This document shows positions 10,301 through 20,870 of a stretch of DNA of 64,000 bases, one piece after another. The DNA lies in NCBI GenBank assembly GCA_009741485.1, contig CM019216.1, positions 54,106,918 through 54,170,917 of the forward strand, in the 5' to 3' direction. Both the position numbers and the translations under genes were made by a program. Within the stretch, counting starts at the first letter, position 1. Every line of letters starts with the position of its first letter. The notes under the pieces were generated by a model, which was given only the letters and a program-made list of their open reading frames with translations, did not search any database and had not been told where the DNA came from. The stretch is from Malurus cyaneus samueli. Taxonomy: Eukaryota > Chordata > Aves > Passeriformes > Maluridae.

Positions 10301-12986
10301 CACAGTAATGGGACTCAGTTTCTACTGGTATGTCGTGTAATTTAAACTGTTGTACCAACAGCTTCAACTATGAGGTGCATCTGCTAGATTGCACTGTAAA
10401 AGCTGAGCAGATACTTTTCATTAGTAAGCTTTAAGTTTCTTGATGTCCATTATTTAGTTGCTCTTAAGCAGATACTTGGATGGAAGTTCAGTCATTTGTC
10501 AAAAGGGCTATGTGCAGATATGTCTCATAATAGATTGATCTATAATTTTTATATATTACAGTATTCTCCTTTGTCATGGTAATTTTCCAAAAACATAGTA
10601 AAGACTTTCATAGGAATAACTTTCTATCCCCGTAAGATAATTTGATATAGCAACTACACTCTAGCACACATATTTAAAATTGGGCCAGCAGTTCTTGACC
10701 TTACGTCACTTGTATGTTACATTTTTAATTCTCTTGTCTGAAGATTGGCGTTCAAAATGCTCACTATATGGCCAATTTCCAGAACTGTTGTGACTGAACA
10801 GTCGTTCACTCAGAATATATTGCTGGAAATATGAATGTGCCTTGCATAGTGTTTGTTTCAGCAGGATGCATATCAGGCTGTTACTGAGATGTGTGAAAAT
10901 CTAGTATGACAAATTCGAAGTGGAAAATCTAACTAGGGCCTGTAGTACAATCTGAAAAAGCTGACCTTCGAGCTTCATTTGCAGGTGCTGTCCTGAAAGA
11001 TTGTGGGAAGTATGTCAACATATTTGTTCTCCTTCTCTTTTTAGCCCACCTATTGACAACTTTGATGTATTTAAGGAAGGAAAGGCTCAAAATTTCTTTG
11101 AATCCCAAGAGGCTGTTATTGCCTTATGCACTTACTTTCAGGAACTTCTTAAGAACATCAAGGATCTAGATGAGAAGCAACTTCGGGATGAACTTTTTAA
11201 GCTATTTCAGGTAAACTGGTCGTGCTTAACACAAGAATTAAAAATACTTCTCCCATGAAATAAACAAAACTTTGAGGTTATAAAGAATCTGAACTTCATA
11301 TGGAAATTAAAATATACATCTTTTGTTTGTAAAAGTATGATGGAATCCCGATAGCCACACTGTATTGCTGCTATTCTGAAAATATTTATGTTTTGGTTAC
11401 TTGTATAAATGTGACATTTACATTTACTGCTGCTCTTCATTGTGTATATGAAAACCCAGCAATTCTTCCTTCAAAACCAGTATCTCTCAAACATTTTAAG
11501 TCAAATTCCAGATCACTTTTTTATGTTTACCTATAATTTCTTAAAACAGTGAATTTAATTGACACTTTAAATGTTTTTAGAATGTTTTTAGAATGTTTTT
11601 AAACTGTTTTTTCTTCGGAGAAAAGAATTAGAAGTCATTCTGGGCCCGAAGTGGTTTAAAAGCTTCATAACAGCATTAGTCTTGCAATAGAGTTGCTTTG
11701 GATAGAAACCCCAAAGTATCATAGGATTACATATAAGTCCATTAGCTGGCAATAGTGCACACCAAGTATTTGATGAATTTTTACAAAGGGAGCTCATTAG
11801 TGAGTACTTAAAATATATATACTTAATATACTTATTTAGTTGTGTGTAATAAAAAAATAAGTCTGCTTTTATTATTGCTTTTTCTGTGTCACCACTGATA
11901 TTTTTTTGATTTGTAGTATGGGGAATATTTATGTTTTGTGCTTTGTGCTCAGTGTATTTTTGTTGATCTAAATCTTCCATCTTTGTCACTTCTGATGCCT
12001 GGGTAAATACAGAGTATTGTTTGGTTTCTTCCACAAAATCTTGTTTATGTTAAGGTATCTATACAAGAAGTTGGGTTCTGTAAAATCTTAGAAGAATATG
12101 TGAGTTAGAACTTTATCACCTAAACCAAAACCAAAGGAACAACATTTTTAATGTATGTAAAGTTTAAAATGTAGCTACAATGAGACTTAGCAAATGTTTT
12201 TGATTTTTTTCTTCCTTCTAGGTGTCATTGTGGGGCAATAAGTGTGACCTTTCCTTTTCAGCTGGTGAAGACAGGTCTCAGAAATCTAGTCCCTTGCAAT
12301 CACTGGAAAACATGGTACCCTACATCTTAGTGAATGATATGGAAAAGGTTTGGTCACTACTTGTAAATGCCAAAAAAATAAGAACAGAAAGTAATGTTAG
12401 AGTTGACATAATCCTGGATAATGCTGGATTTGAACTTGTAAGTGATCTTGTGTTGGCTGATTTCTTGTTATCATCAAAGCTAGCTGATGAAGTCTATTTT
12501 CATGGAAAACGTATTCCATGGTATGTATCAGATACCACAAAGCATGATTTTAACTGGACTATTAAACAATTGGGGTCAGCTAATCATATGTGGATGTCCA
12601 GATGTGGGATAAACTGGGAGGGCAATTTGAAAAAGGGAGTTTGGGTTTTCTGTGACCACATGTTTTGGACTTTACCACATGACTTTTCCAGTATGAGTGA
12701 AGTTGCTCCTGACCTCTATGCTGAGCTACAGAAGTCAAACTTGCTTCTTTTCAAAGGTGATCTAAACTATAGAAAATTGACGGGAGACAGAAAATGGGAA
12801 TATAGTGTCCCGTTTCATCAAGCCTTGAATAAATTTCATCCTGCACCTCTCTGTAGTTTGAGAACACTGAAATCTGACACTCAGGTTGGCCTAAAACCTG
12901 GACAAGGTGAGCAAATTCAGGCTTCTGAACCTGAGTGGATGGTAAATGGAAAATATGGGATAGTTCAGTTTGATGATGGTCTCTAG
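7344..12986 (+). CDS. ARMT1: ARMT1, five coding exons (whole-gene span)
   Basis: ARMT1 (C6orf211 in human) is a DUF89 / damage-control phosphatase. Family members use a bound divalent metal to dephosphorylate damaged sugar phosphates. The human protein was first reported as an acidic-residue methyltransferase acting on PCNA. Coding parts: 7344-7383 or 7344-7438 (exon 1), 8686-8791, 9353-9594, 11045-11210 and 12222-12986. Exons 2-5 join without a frame break into about 426 residues, closely matching the human protein (441) along its length. Metal-site residues are present: the Asp-Asn of ILDNAGFELVSD and the Asp of VSDTTKHDF, both in exon 5. The conserved C-terminal loop FKGDLNYRKLTGDRKW is intact. 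The neighbour RMND1 is divergently transcribed from the same CpG island. The only doubt is the end of exon 1. The protein should be cytosolic or nuclear; no signal peptide or membrane segment is seen. Confidence 0.95.
8071..8603 (-). mobile_element. Solo LTR of an avian endogenous retrovirus
   Basis: About 533 bp bounded by TGT...ACA on the minus strand. The minus-strand end contains an ATTAAA-type poly(A) signal region near 8200, followed by a tract (about 8080-8170) that I recognise as the typical R/U5 end of an LTR common in bird genomes. No internal retroviral genes flank it, so it is a solo LTR. I cannot see a clear target-site duplication, so the exact ends are approximate and the copy is probably old. 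It lies in ARMT1 intron 1, antisense to the gene, and ends 82 bp before exon 2. Family assignment (ERV class) is from memory and not verified. Confidence 0.7.
8686..8791 (+). CDS. ARMT1: ARMT1 exon 2
   Basis: The acceptor is a strong pyrimidine tract ending TTTTAG at 8685; the donor is GAG|GTAAGA at 8791/8792. One base completes a split codon, followed by 35 codons, SFAYFTIKDRLPQILTRVID through HKNEFFEEHGE, nearly identical to human ARMT1. It ends in phase 0. Confidence 0.96.
8938..8994. repeat. 29-bp direct tandem duplication
   Basis: The unit TTTTTGATTAGTTCTGTAAC plus eight further bases occurs at 8938 and again at 8967, identical over 28 bases. The lack of divergence suggests a recent duplication in ARMT1 intron 2. 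Confidence 0.9.
9353..9594 (+). CDS. ARMT1: ARMT1 exon 3
   Basis: The acceptor is TTATTTTAG at 9344-9352 and the donor is AA|GTAGGT at 9594/9595. It holds 80 full codons plus two bases (242 nt): KGVEAEKRAISFLSKLRNEL, then the LQTDKP stretch and the conserved SPWLYVECYLYRRIHAA segment of the N-terminal helical region of DUF89 proteins. The split codon with exon 4 becomes Asn (AA+C), where human has Ser before PPID. Confidence 0.97.
9595..11044 (+). other. ARMT1: ARMT1 intron 3
   Basis: A 1.45-kb intron with canonical GT-AG ends. The sequence is AT-rich and I see no repeat family, RNA gene or coding exon in it. The open frames at 10095-10367 (minus) and 10107-10340 (plus) overlap each other and resemble nothing. 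Confidence 0.8.
11045..11210 (+). CDS. ARMT1: ARMT1 exon 4
   Basis: The acceptor is CTCTTTTTAG at 11044 and the donor is CAG|GTAAAC at 11210/11211. One split-codon base plus 55 codons encode PPIDNFDVFKEGKAQNFFES, the EAVIALCTYFQELL helix and DEKQLRDELFKLFQ, matching the human protein along its whole length. It ends in phase 0. Confidence 0.97.
11211..12221 (+). other. ARMT1: ARMT1 intron 4
   Basis: A 1.0-kb intron. It contains an 11-bp unit (AATGTTTTTAG) repeated three times at 11570-11602 and otherwise AT-rich unique-looking sequence. No exon or RNA gene was seen. Confidence 0.8.
11570..11602. repeat. 11-bp tandem repeat, three copies
   Basis: AATGTTTTTAG occurs at 11570 and 11581, with a third copy at 11592 that differs in its last base. 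It is a short local expansion inside ARMT1 intron 4. Confidence 0.85.
12222..12986 (+). CDS. ARMT1: ARMT1 exon 5 (catalytic core, stop)
   Basis: The acceptor is CTTCCTTCTAG at 12221. There are 254 codons plus the TAG stop at 12984-12986. The exon encodes the DUF89 core: VSLWGNKCDLS, the metal-site strand ILDNAGFELVSD, the LADFLLSSKLADEVYFHGK helix and strand, VSDTTKHDFNW with the third metal-site Asp, and the C-terminal GDLNYRKLTGDRKW loop followed by PFHQALNKFHPAPLCSLRTL and a KYGIVQFDD end. Residue roles come from known DUF89 structures. All key positions look intact, so the enzyme should be active. Confidence 0.98.
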   Translation: MSLWGNKCDLSFSAGEDRSQKSSPLQSLENMVPYILVNDMEKVWSLLVNAKKIRTESNVRVDIILDNAGFELVSDLVLADFLLSSKLADEVYFHGKRIPWYVSDTTKHDFNWTIKQLGSANHMWMSRCGINWEGNLKKGVWVFCDHMFWTLPHDFSSMSEVAPDLYAELQKSNLLLFKGDLNYRKLTGDRKWEYSVPFHQALNKFHPAPLCSLRTLKSDTQVGLKPGQGEQIQASEPEWMVNGKYGIVQFDDGL

Positions 12987-14180
12987 TTAAATGATTCCTA
13001 ATACTCTGAAAGGGAGATTTAGTCTGAGTTTAATTCCTTTCTCAGTTCCATCTTGGCTTCAGTAAAGATTCTTTTTTGTTTGCACTTTTTTCCTCCCAAG
13101 TGATTTGTTGTTTTTGTTCCACAGAAGACTTTAATGTTGTGTGAAAATTTATAAACTGTCTTGGTATACGTAAATCAATCTGCATTTCAATATATTTTGT
13201 TTTTCTAATGTCCAGTGTCAGCAGATCTTTAAGATGAATATTTAGTTGTCCGTAATGTTTTTTTCCTCATCAGTGGGTATGAGTTTAACAAGTGAAAGCT
13301 TAACAAGTGAAAAAATTGCTTCAGAAACAATTTCCCCAGTCCCACATTATCGTGAATTTACTTTTTTACAATAATTTGTGCTCCATGTGTCATTTCATGC
13401 ATAGCATGGAAGTTAGTATTTTAGAGAACTCAGAAATTAATTCCAGATAGATTCTTTTGATGTTTTGAATTTGCTTTGCATTAAATGATAAGTTATTGGG
13501 TGACAGCTTGTAAACATTCATGTAGAAGTGAAAAGGGAATTTCAATTTTCAAGTACAAGTGAATGTTGCTAGCTACTTTGCCTGTGGGAGAGAAGTTGTC
13601 CCATCTGGTAGGAAGATAAGTTGCAGAAAGGACAATCTCATTTTAAGAATATTGAAGATACTGTTTATTTAAGAACCTCTACCAAAAAGAAGCTCACAAA
13701 AAAGCCTCCCCAAACAATTAATGAACCCAAGCAGTTACATTAACTTGATTTTAGATTTAATACAGATTTTGCAGTTGGCCTGTCAGCAGTGTATGTAAGA
13801 GGTTTAAGCACTGCTGCCTCCTTCTGTAATTCTCTTTATTATTCAAATGTATTTGTTTGGCGGTTTTTGTTGTTTGATTATTCTTTAAGAAGGATGCCTT
13901 AATTTTCAGGGAGGAAATAGAATCCCAGTGCACTGAGAAATGCAGGCTAGAGAAGCATTTGCCATTCAGTCTCCTGTTAACTGGAGTTGTTAGGTGCCCA
14001 TTTCTACCCTTCTACCCTGGTCTCAAAAGCTGCTGCTTATTATGTTCCTGCAATAAAGATTTATACAGTGGATAAATATGTTCTGAATGCTGATTACTTT
14101 GATGATTTCTGTTTGTGTTGTTCTTAAATTTGAAAGAATGTTTTAAGGTTCCAAGGTTACGTATTCAAAAATAAAGATGC
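12987..14180 (+). other. ARMT1: Probable ARMT1 3' UTR
   Basis: This non-coding DNA directly follows the ARMT1 stop. AATAAA signals occur at 14052-14057 and 14170-14175, which would give a 3' UTR of about 1.1-1.2 kb. More AATAAA copies follow near 14869 and 15317, so the true end is uncertain. No repeat family was recognised. Confidence 0.5.
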
Positions 14181-17100
14181 AAGGAATTTCATGAGACAAT
14201 GTGGTATTGTTGGTAGGGTTCTAATTTTGAGATTTGTGTTTCTTTGGCTTAGTACTCCTACAGGGTGAATTCATGCTCATCCTTAGGCACCAGATTGAAC
14301 TGCAGAGATTAGAAATCCATTCAAGAAAGCTGAAGTTCAAACTGCTGAAGGTTTCTCTGGCTGGAGAGCTCAGCAGGACTCCAGCTTTAGTGCTTTGATC
14401 AAATAGGTAAAGGACATGATGAATCTCTGCACTAGAGCCTCAGTGCCTCCTCTCTGAAAATGCTGTTAGCTTGTTTCAAATGCACTTTGAAGCAACAACA
14501 TTGGCTCAAGAACAGAGGAGTGGAAGTTGAGGAATACGTGGAATGAAAACATCATACCTTGCTCAGAGAGCCAAAATGAATAGGAGACAAAATCTTTTGC
14601 ACACTTTGCCTGTGCTCAGATTGTTTGTAAGGTGCTGACCTTATTTGCTGGAGAGGTTTAAAAGTGTGTAATGTGTCTGAAAGTCACTGTTGAGGCTCCC
14701 CCTTGACAAATAGATTTGCCTCTTACACAGTCCTTACACATGCTGAAAAAAAACTTGGTTTTGTTTTTCACTGGTTTTTAGTGTGTCCCTGTGCCGAGGT
14801 TGCTTTCAAGCTGTTACTTTGGGAACTCACGATGCAGATCAGTGAAAATTAATATTACGAACTTACAATAAATAGAATCCTAGAAATTATAAAATCCCTT
14901 AGGAGATGTAGTGGCATTTGCATGGTGTTACTGAACGTTGAAGAGTATTGCATGACATTTAATTCATAGCTTAGCCTGTGAATGCTAATGTGAGACATGA
15001 TGTCATGCTGAAAAAAAAATAGTTCTATTCTTCAGTTGATTAAAAGTTCACTTTTCCTCTTTTGCCCTTCACAAAGAGAAGTTTATATGGTAATGCACAG
15101 TGTGACTGTGTGGCTATGTAAGGAATGCACAGCCATAACTTCCAAACCCTTGACTTTTTATAGTTGTTACTGCAAAGTGCTATCTCTAGGCAGAGCTGAA
15201 CAGGCAACCTTCTTTTATGTTTGTTGGTTGGCTATATTTTTGTAAAATTTTGATTGATTGTATGAAAAAAAGAACACATCAATGTTGCTGTAATGCCAGT
15301 GTTACAGTCTCACATGAAATAAAAAGACACATATTCCAATATTGTTAAGACAGATATTCCAGTAAAGGGCTGTGCTCTGCTGATATGTTTGCTACAGTTT
15401 ACTTAAAAATAGGAAAGGCTTTTGTAGCTATTCAGTGTTAATTACATTTGTAATACAGCTTTGTGAAATGGCAGCATGAGCCTCTTGCGTTTAAGTGGTA
15501 TTTACCGTTAAAACAACATGAAGAATGTGTTTGAACAATAGCATGTGCTGTAATATAGCATTATTTCTTTTACTTGAATATTCAAGAAAGTTCCTTCTAT
15601 ACATCTGTGTTACAACTGATTGCCCAAAATACTTCTACAGTATATCTCAGGAGCTACTGATTTGTACATCCAAATTTTTGAGATTTAAATTTCATATGCC
15701 ATTTGAATACTTAGGGCAAAAAAACAAAACCATTTTCAGTAATTCTGACAACCACAATAACACAATATTTTGTACTTTTTATTTTTGTCTTCTACCTTTT
15801 GAACTGCATTTCTAAGTCAGTTTTTGATGGTGATGACTTTCATTGTTGATGAAGTAGGAGGAAAGTAATGTTACAGAAACAGTGGAAGCTAGTACATACA
15901 TCTGTCTGAATACTCGATAAGTTATCATGTAAGATATCTACAATAATTTAATGTATATAAGGTTTCTTAAGATAAATGGATTTATGAGGAAAGTAAGTTG
16001 ATTTTATGACTACAAACTTGCAAGAATATTGAAATAAATTACATAATTTTGTGCAAGTCAAACATCGTTACACTATTTCAGTGGCTGGGGAAGCCAGCTT
16101 AAAATAGTGCATGTCTTAGTTCCTGAATTTTTTTTTCTTTGAAACAGATTTTGTACATAAGCTTGTAAAGCATATTTATTTAACCTATAATGAGGTTTTG
16201 AAAGATACAGATGCAAGAGACAGGTGTCATAAAATGTTCTTCTATAACAAGACAGGGAAATAATAAGGAATTCTCTTAAGTTTTCATCTACTTGTATTCC
16301 TGTTAAAATTTCAAAATCTTAAAAATCATTGAGAATCTCTTAAAATGTATCTGGTAATTATATACTAAGGTTGTTGCAGCTGGTAGTGTCATTTTCAGGA
16401 TCACTTCCAGAACTAAGAGGTACTCCATGTGTTCTCAGCAAACTGGAAATATTTTGGTGTTACTTTTGCTGTAACTAAATATTTCCAAGACACTTTGGTT
16501 TGCACACCTTGCTGATCATAAACCCTAACAGTTGTTGTTGAGATAATTTCTTTAAAGTACATAGTGTATTTGCACTCGTGGTTAACTATTTGACAACTTG
16601 TTCCATGTGAACGTTTGTCTCCTGTGCTGTCAGACAGCATAGAAAAAAGTTCCCTCTGTTGCATGAAAGTTACTCTATGAAATGGTTTTAATCTAAAAAG
16701 AAACCCTTAATTGTGTCTAAAATAAAAATTCCAAAATGGAATCTTGTACAGAACTGTTGGGTTTTTTTCACTAAAGTTTGTTTGCTTACCAGCTTTCTGT
16801 TTACCCAAAATTACAGAACAAAAGTTTGTAATTATTTTTATTTAAAGCAAAAATATAAGTTGAAATTTGCCTAACACTTATCTAAGAATTTTAAAATAAA
16901 ACTGTGAAAATGTGCTGGTTAAAATGGTAATTTTCTTTCTTTCCCAAATGCCAGTGGCAGAACACATGTGAGGAAAAATAGGTCCTATACAAAGGACTGT
17001 GTATTTTCTGGTTTGGTTCTGTTTTGCTGGGGTTTTTTTTCTAAAAAAGTTTTGAAAATTTCTGTACATTTTTATCTTGCTGATACACTTCTATTTCTAG

Positions 17101-20059
17101 CAGCCCTGGAAAGAAAAAGTCCACTTACATATATTTTTACATGAATTAAGAACTAGTTTATAGATTGGTCCACATTCTGCCTCAGCTTTGCAGTTGTGAA
17201 TTCTTCAGATGTTTTTTGAGAAGGGTTTTTGGAGGGTTGGCTCTTCTGGCTTTGTTTCTAAAACACAGGAAAAGAAATACTAAATGTCCTATTATGATAA
17301 TTTACAGTGAATAAACATATTCAGTACTCATATGCTGCTTTTGTTGTATCAATTTTCAGTAAGTTACATAATCATAATCTTTCAAACTCCCTGTTTGAAA
17401 AAATTTTCATCGTGGTAGAAATGTATTTTTCCTGAGATTCCACCTCTTCCAAGTCTAATGAAGTGAAAGATTAAAAGCTGAGGTAAGATATATAAAAAGA
17501 TATACTATGGGGTTTAATTTGCTTTCTTAATATTTACTAATTGATTAGTCTTGCACTACCATGGGAAGGCTAATGCTTTCCAAGTGATTTTTGATAAAAG
17601 GCCTGATCATAGAGTTAGTTGCATTTGGAATAGGTTTCAGCTCTTATGTCCCACTTCCCAAGAAAATACCATTGTCATAGATCAGGATATACACTGAGCT
17701 CTGGTCCTAGGTGGTTTATATACACACATAATTGTTAGTTTTAGTCTATGATCTGTGTAAAAGGCAGAACAGTTCTGGACAAAGGGTTAGGGCCCAGCAG
17801 TGCTCCCTCAAGCTAGCTGCAGGGTCTTTCCACTTACTTTCCCTTCTGTCCATAGACTCTTGTGTTACCTGTGTAGGGGTCCTATTTCCAGGACTATGTG
17901 TACCCCTGTGCTAAGGTTAGGGAATCAGAAGACAGGTGAATTCCTACGGACAGAGAAGGGCCTACAACTTGCAGCGAGGGCTCCTATGTCTTTATGTGAA
18001 TAAAGAACATCCCCATTTTTCTGTTGTTGGCCATATTCTTGTTTTCATGTAATCCTGAATTAGAGCTACACTTGAGTGCCTTTGTCCTGTATTGGATATG
18101 CAGCCTTGACTGCATTCATGGCGTTAGATTGGCCATGAATCTTCCTTGGAAGTTTTGCTGCTACTGCAGTGGATTGTGATGGAAGCATTAGCAGGAGCTA
18201 GTTGCCCAGGGAGTTGCAAATCAGGGAGTTTTCATACATATGTGGAAACCTAAGTTCCACGTACAGTGAATTTACAAAACAGCTGCATGAGTTGAATTTA
18301 GACTAGCAAGGACTTTGTTTTTGGTTTAAGTTCCTCAAACTGAAAATGACCCAATACATCAGCAGCAGCTTTCACACAGATTCCCACTTCTTTCGCAAGC
18401 CTGACTAGTTTTCCCCATATGCACATTACATTTTCAATATCCCCTTTGTCCCTGGGGGCAGGTCCAGGGTTGTAAAGCCATGTTATTTCCTTCAGAAGAT
18501 TGCTGACCCCACAACACGGGCATATCATGGGGACATCATCACGTGACTTTTGGGTTTGAAATTATTTTTACATATCCATTCCCATTTCAACACCTGCAGA
18601 ATATCTGCTAGTACATTTCTGAGTGTAGTGGAATTGGGGTTTCATTACACAGCTCAATTTAAGCATCTTTTTTAACACTGAGCACCTTCATTGAAGGGAA
18701 AGTTTGTCTTTTTTGTGTTTCAATAATTAATGTGACATTATTAGGTACATACATACATTCAAGAGATGTGCTGAGATACATTCTTTGCTCGGAAAGGCTG
18801 AGAATATCCTTTCCATGAAACACAACACAAAGAATTTTTTACTGAAAAGGACTCCTTGAAATTACTTATAATGAAAAATTCTGAGTTAACCCTTCCTAAA
18901 TTGTTATTTCCTGTCCCTGTTAAGGACAAAGAAACATGAAATTCTTTTGAGAACTTGTAAATACTAGCAAACGAGTAAAACATTTTAAAATATCAGCATT
19001 GTGTAATAAGGTAGTTTTTTCTCAGTCAAACGGCTCGAAGAGTGGGCATTGCACCCCCTCAAACTGCCCTGTTCTTTTTCAGTGTCACACGACATTTCTA
19101 CTTCATCCTTTTTTTTTTTTTCTTGTCTCCTTTGTTGTTACTCTTGCTACAGTTCATCAGATTCAAGTGTGTTTTTTTTTAATAGGCAAATAACTTCATA
19201 GATCTGCGGATAGATAAAGCTGCATAAGCATTCGCTTCCTATCACCGAGGGTGCAGAAGCAGCTGAAGTTTAACTCCTGGACCAGCCGTGGCACTGCAGG
19301 ACTAGGGATGGGGAAGTGTGCTCGAGCACATGCTTAGGAAAAGTTAGGACAAAGTTTCGCAATCATTTAATCCTGTATCTGCACGCCTCTCCAGTAGTAC
19401 AACAGATTAGGCTGTAGTCAAATGCTGGACAAACCCAGGATGATTTTTTTTTTTTTTAAATTTTTTTTTTTTTTTTTTTGTTCAAATTTGCAGTGGATAG
19501 TAAAACGTGCCAGATTTATGCTGGGTTTATATAAGACCACCAGTACAGATGTAACCCGTCAAAAATACTTTGTAGATTGGAATTGTAGAATGAGGAGGAG
19601 CGTTTTGCCCGATGCAGTGGTAGCAGCTTGATCCTTCTCTGCACCCCTATCTGCTCTGTCAGCACTGGGTAATTTCCAGCACCAGAAGTGCCCTTCTGGG
19701 TTTCATTCCTCTGCTACAGCACCAGCATTTGTATGCAATGAGAACAGTGGTTTTGGTACATCTGGGCCATCCTCGGCAACATCAGTGAAATGGCACACAG
19801 GCACATGGACAAAAAAAAAGGTATCTTTTTCATTTTCTTCTCTGGAAAACATGATTAAGTCAGCATTCCTGAGAAAGGTGAGGGACTTTTTGACTTGTGA
19901 GTACAGAAACGGTGCACGATGGCACTGTCCCCAGAGGCTGATTTAACAGCTCACAGAACTCACAGAATCTTCAGAGAAAATCATGTGCAGCCCCAATACA
20001 CACACAGGTCTAACCTTCTTTCACTGCAGCCTTCAACTCCTCTCTTTATGTTTGTCCAC
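14181..20059. other. ARMT1-CCDC170 spacer, left part
   Basis: Intergenic AT-rich DNA with no exon I can support. It includes a T-rich tract at 19444-19479, a segment at 17.65-18.05 kb ending in an AATAAA that loosely resembles an old LTR (not assigned), and a minus-strand open frame at 18298-18560 of unclear, possibly retroviral, origin. The rest shows nothing recognisable. Confidence 0.6.
19444..19479. repeat. Poly-T tracts
   Basis: Two T runs (about 14 and 19 bases) are separated by AAA. It is simple low-complexity sequence in the ARMT1-CCDC170 spacer. Confidence 0.95.
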
Positions 20060-20560
20060 TTTACTTGGACGAAAGGTGAGGAGGAAGAGGAGGCGGTGCT
20101 CTTTCAGCGGGAGGCAGTTCCGCAGTCTTTGCGGGGAAGGTTGCTTTCTCCGGGCTGTGGGGGTGTTCCCTTGGCAGCTTTGCGGGGAGAAGGAAAGGAA
20201 AGCCTGTCTGGGTAACAGAGCTCCTGCTCGAGTGCCATCTGCTCTGCTCGCCTCTTCTGATTTTTTTTTGAGGAAAAATGTGAGCAAATTTTCTCACGTA
20301 ATGTTTATTTGAAGTGAAAACAAACAAACACAAGGCAGCAAACCCCTGCATTTCTTGTGATCATGCCTTTGTGAAGACTGTGTACTTGCAGACACGGAGC
20401 ACTGTCGCCCTTCCCTACCCAGGGCCCCTGTGCCGTGCCCCCCTTGTCCCTCTCCCGGGACGCGTTGCCAGGGGCGCGGCTGTGGCCAGGAACGGCTGCG
20501 GGGGCAGCGGCGCGGCGGAACCGCGGTAACCCGGGACGGGAAAGGCAGAAAGGGCACAGG
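20060..20560. promoter_or_regulatory. GC-rich patch, candidate CCDC170 promoter/first exon region
   Basis: About 500 bp with raised GC and CpG density, strongest at 20440-20545, standing out in AT-rich spacer between ARMT1 and the first recognised CCDC170 exon. A donor-like site, GCG|GTAACC, occurs at 20525/20526 (plus). No ATG gives a short phase-0 coding piece, so if this is CCDC170 exon 1 it may be untranslated. The assignment rests on position and composition only. Confidence 0.35.
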
Positions 20561-20870
20561 GGGTTGGGTTGGTTTGGTTTGGTTAGGGCTTGGGGGTTCT
20601 TTTTGTTAGTTCCTCCATTAGAGGATAAAGCCCTGACTTTGGAAAAATGCCCCTTCCTTGCCTTGATCACTTTATCACTAGTTTCTGTCTGTTGGAGTTT
20701 CTCTAGTGGCTGACGCAGGCTGGCTGTACCCCCGCCTTGCAAGTCACCTTGGCAATATTAAATTTAATCTCGCCTTTCCCCCCCCCCCCCCCAAGAAACC
20801 AAACCAACAAACAAAACAAAATAAACCCCAACCAAACAAAAAACCAAAACAAAAACGTCCACCCCAAAAC
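20561..20870. repeat. G/T-rich and C/A-rich low-complexity tracts in inverted arrangement
   Basis: A G/T-rich tract (GGTTGGGTTGGTTTGGTTTGG) spans about 20561-20605. A run of about 15 C, then C/A-rich sequence (AAACCAAACCAACAAAC and similar), spans 20778-20869. The two are partly reverse complementary and could pair as an imperfect stem with a loop of about 180 bases. Confidence 0.7.

Noticed and set aside
17650..18050. Possible second LTR ending in AATAAA
   Set aside because: No clear TG...CA ends or duplication of the target site; the resemblance is too weak to list.
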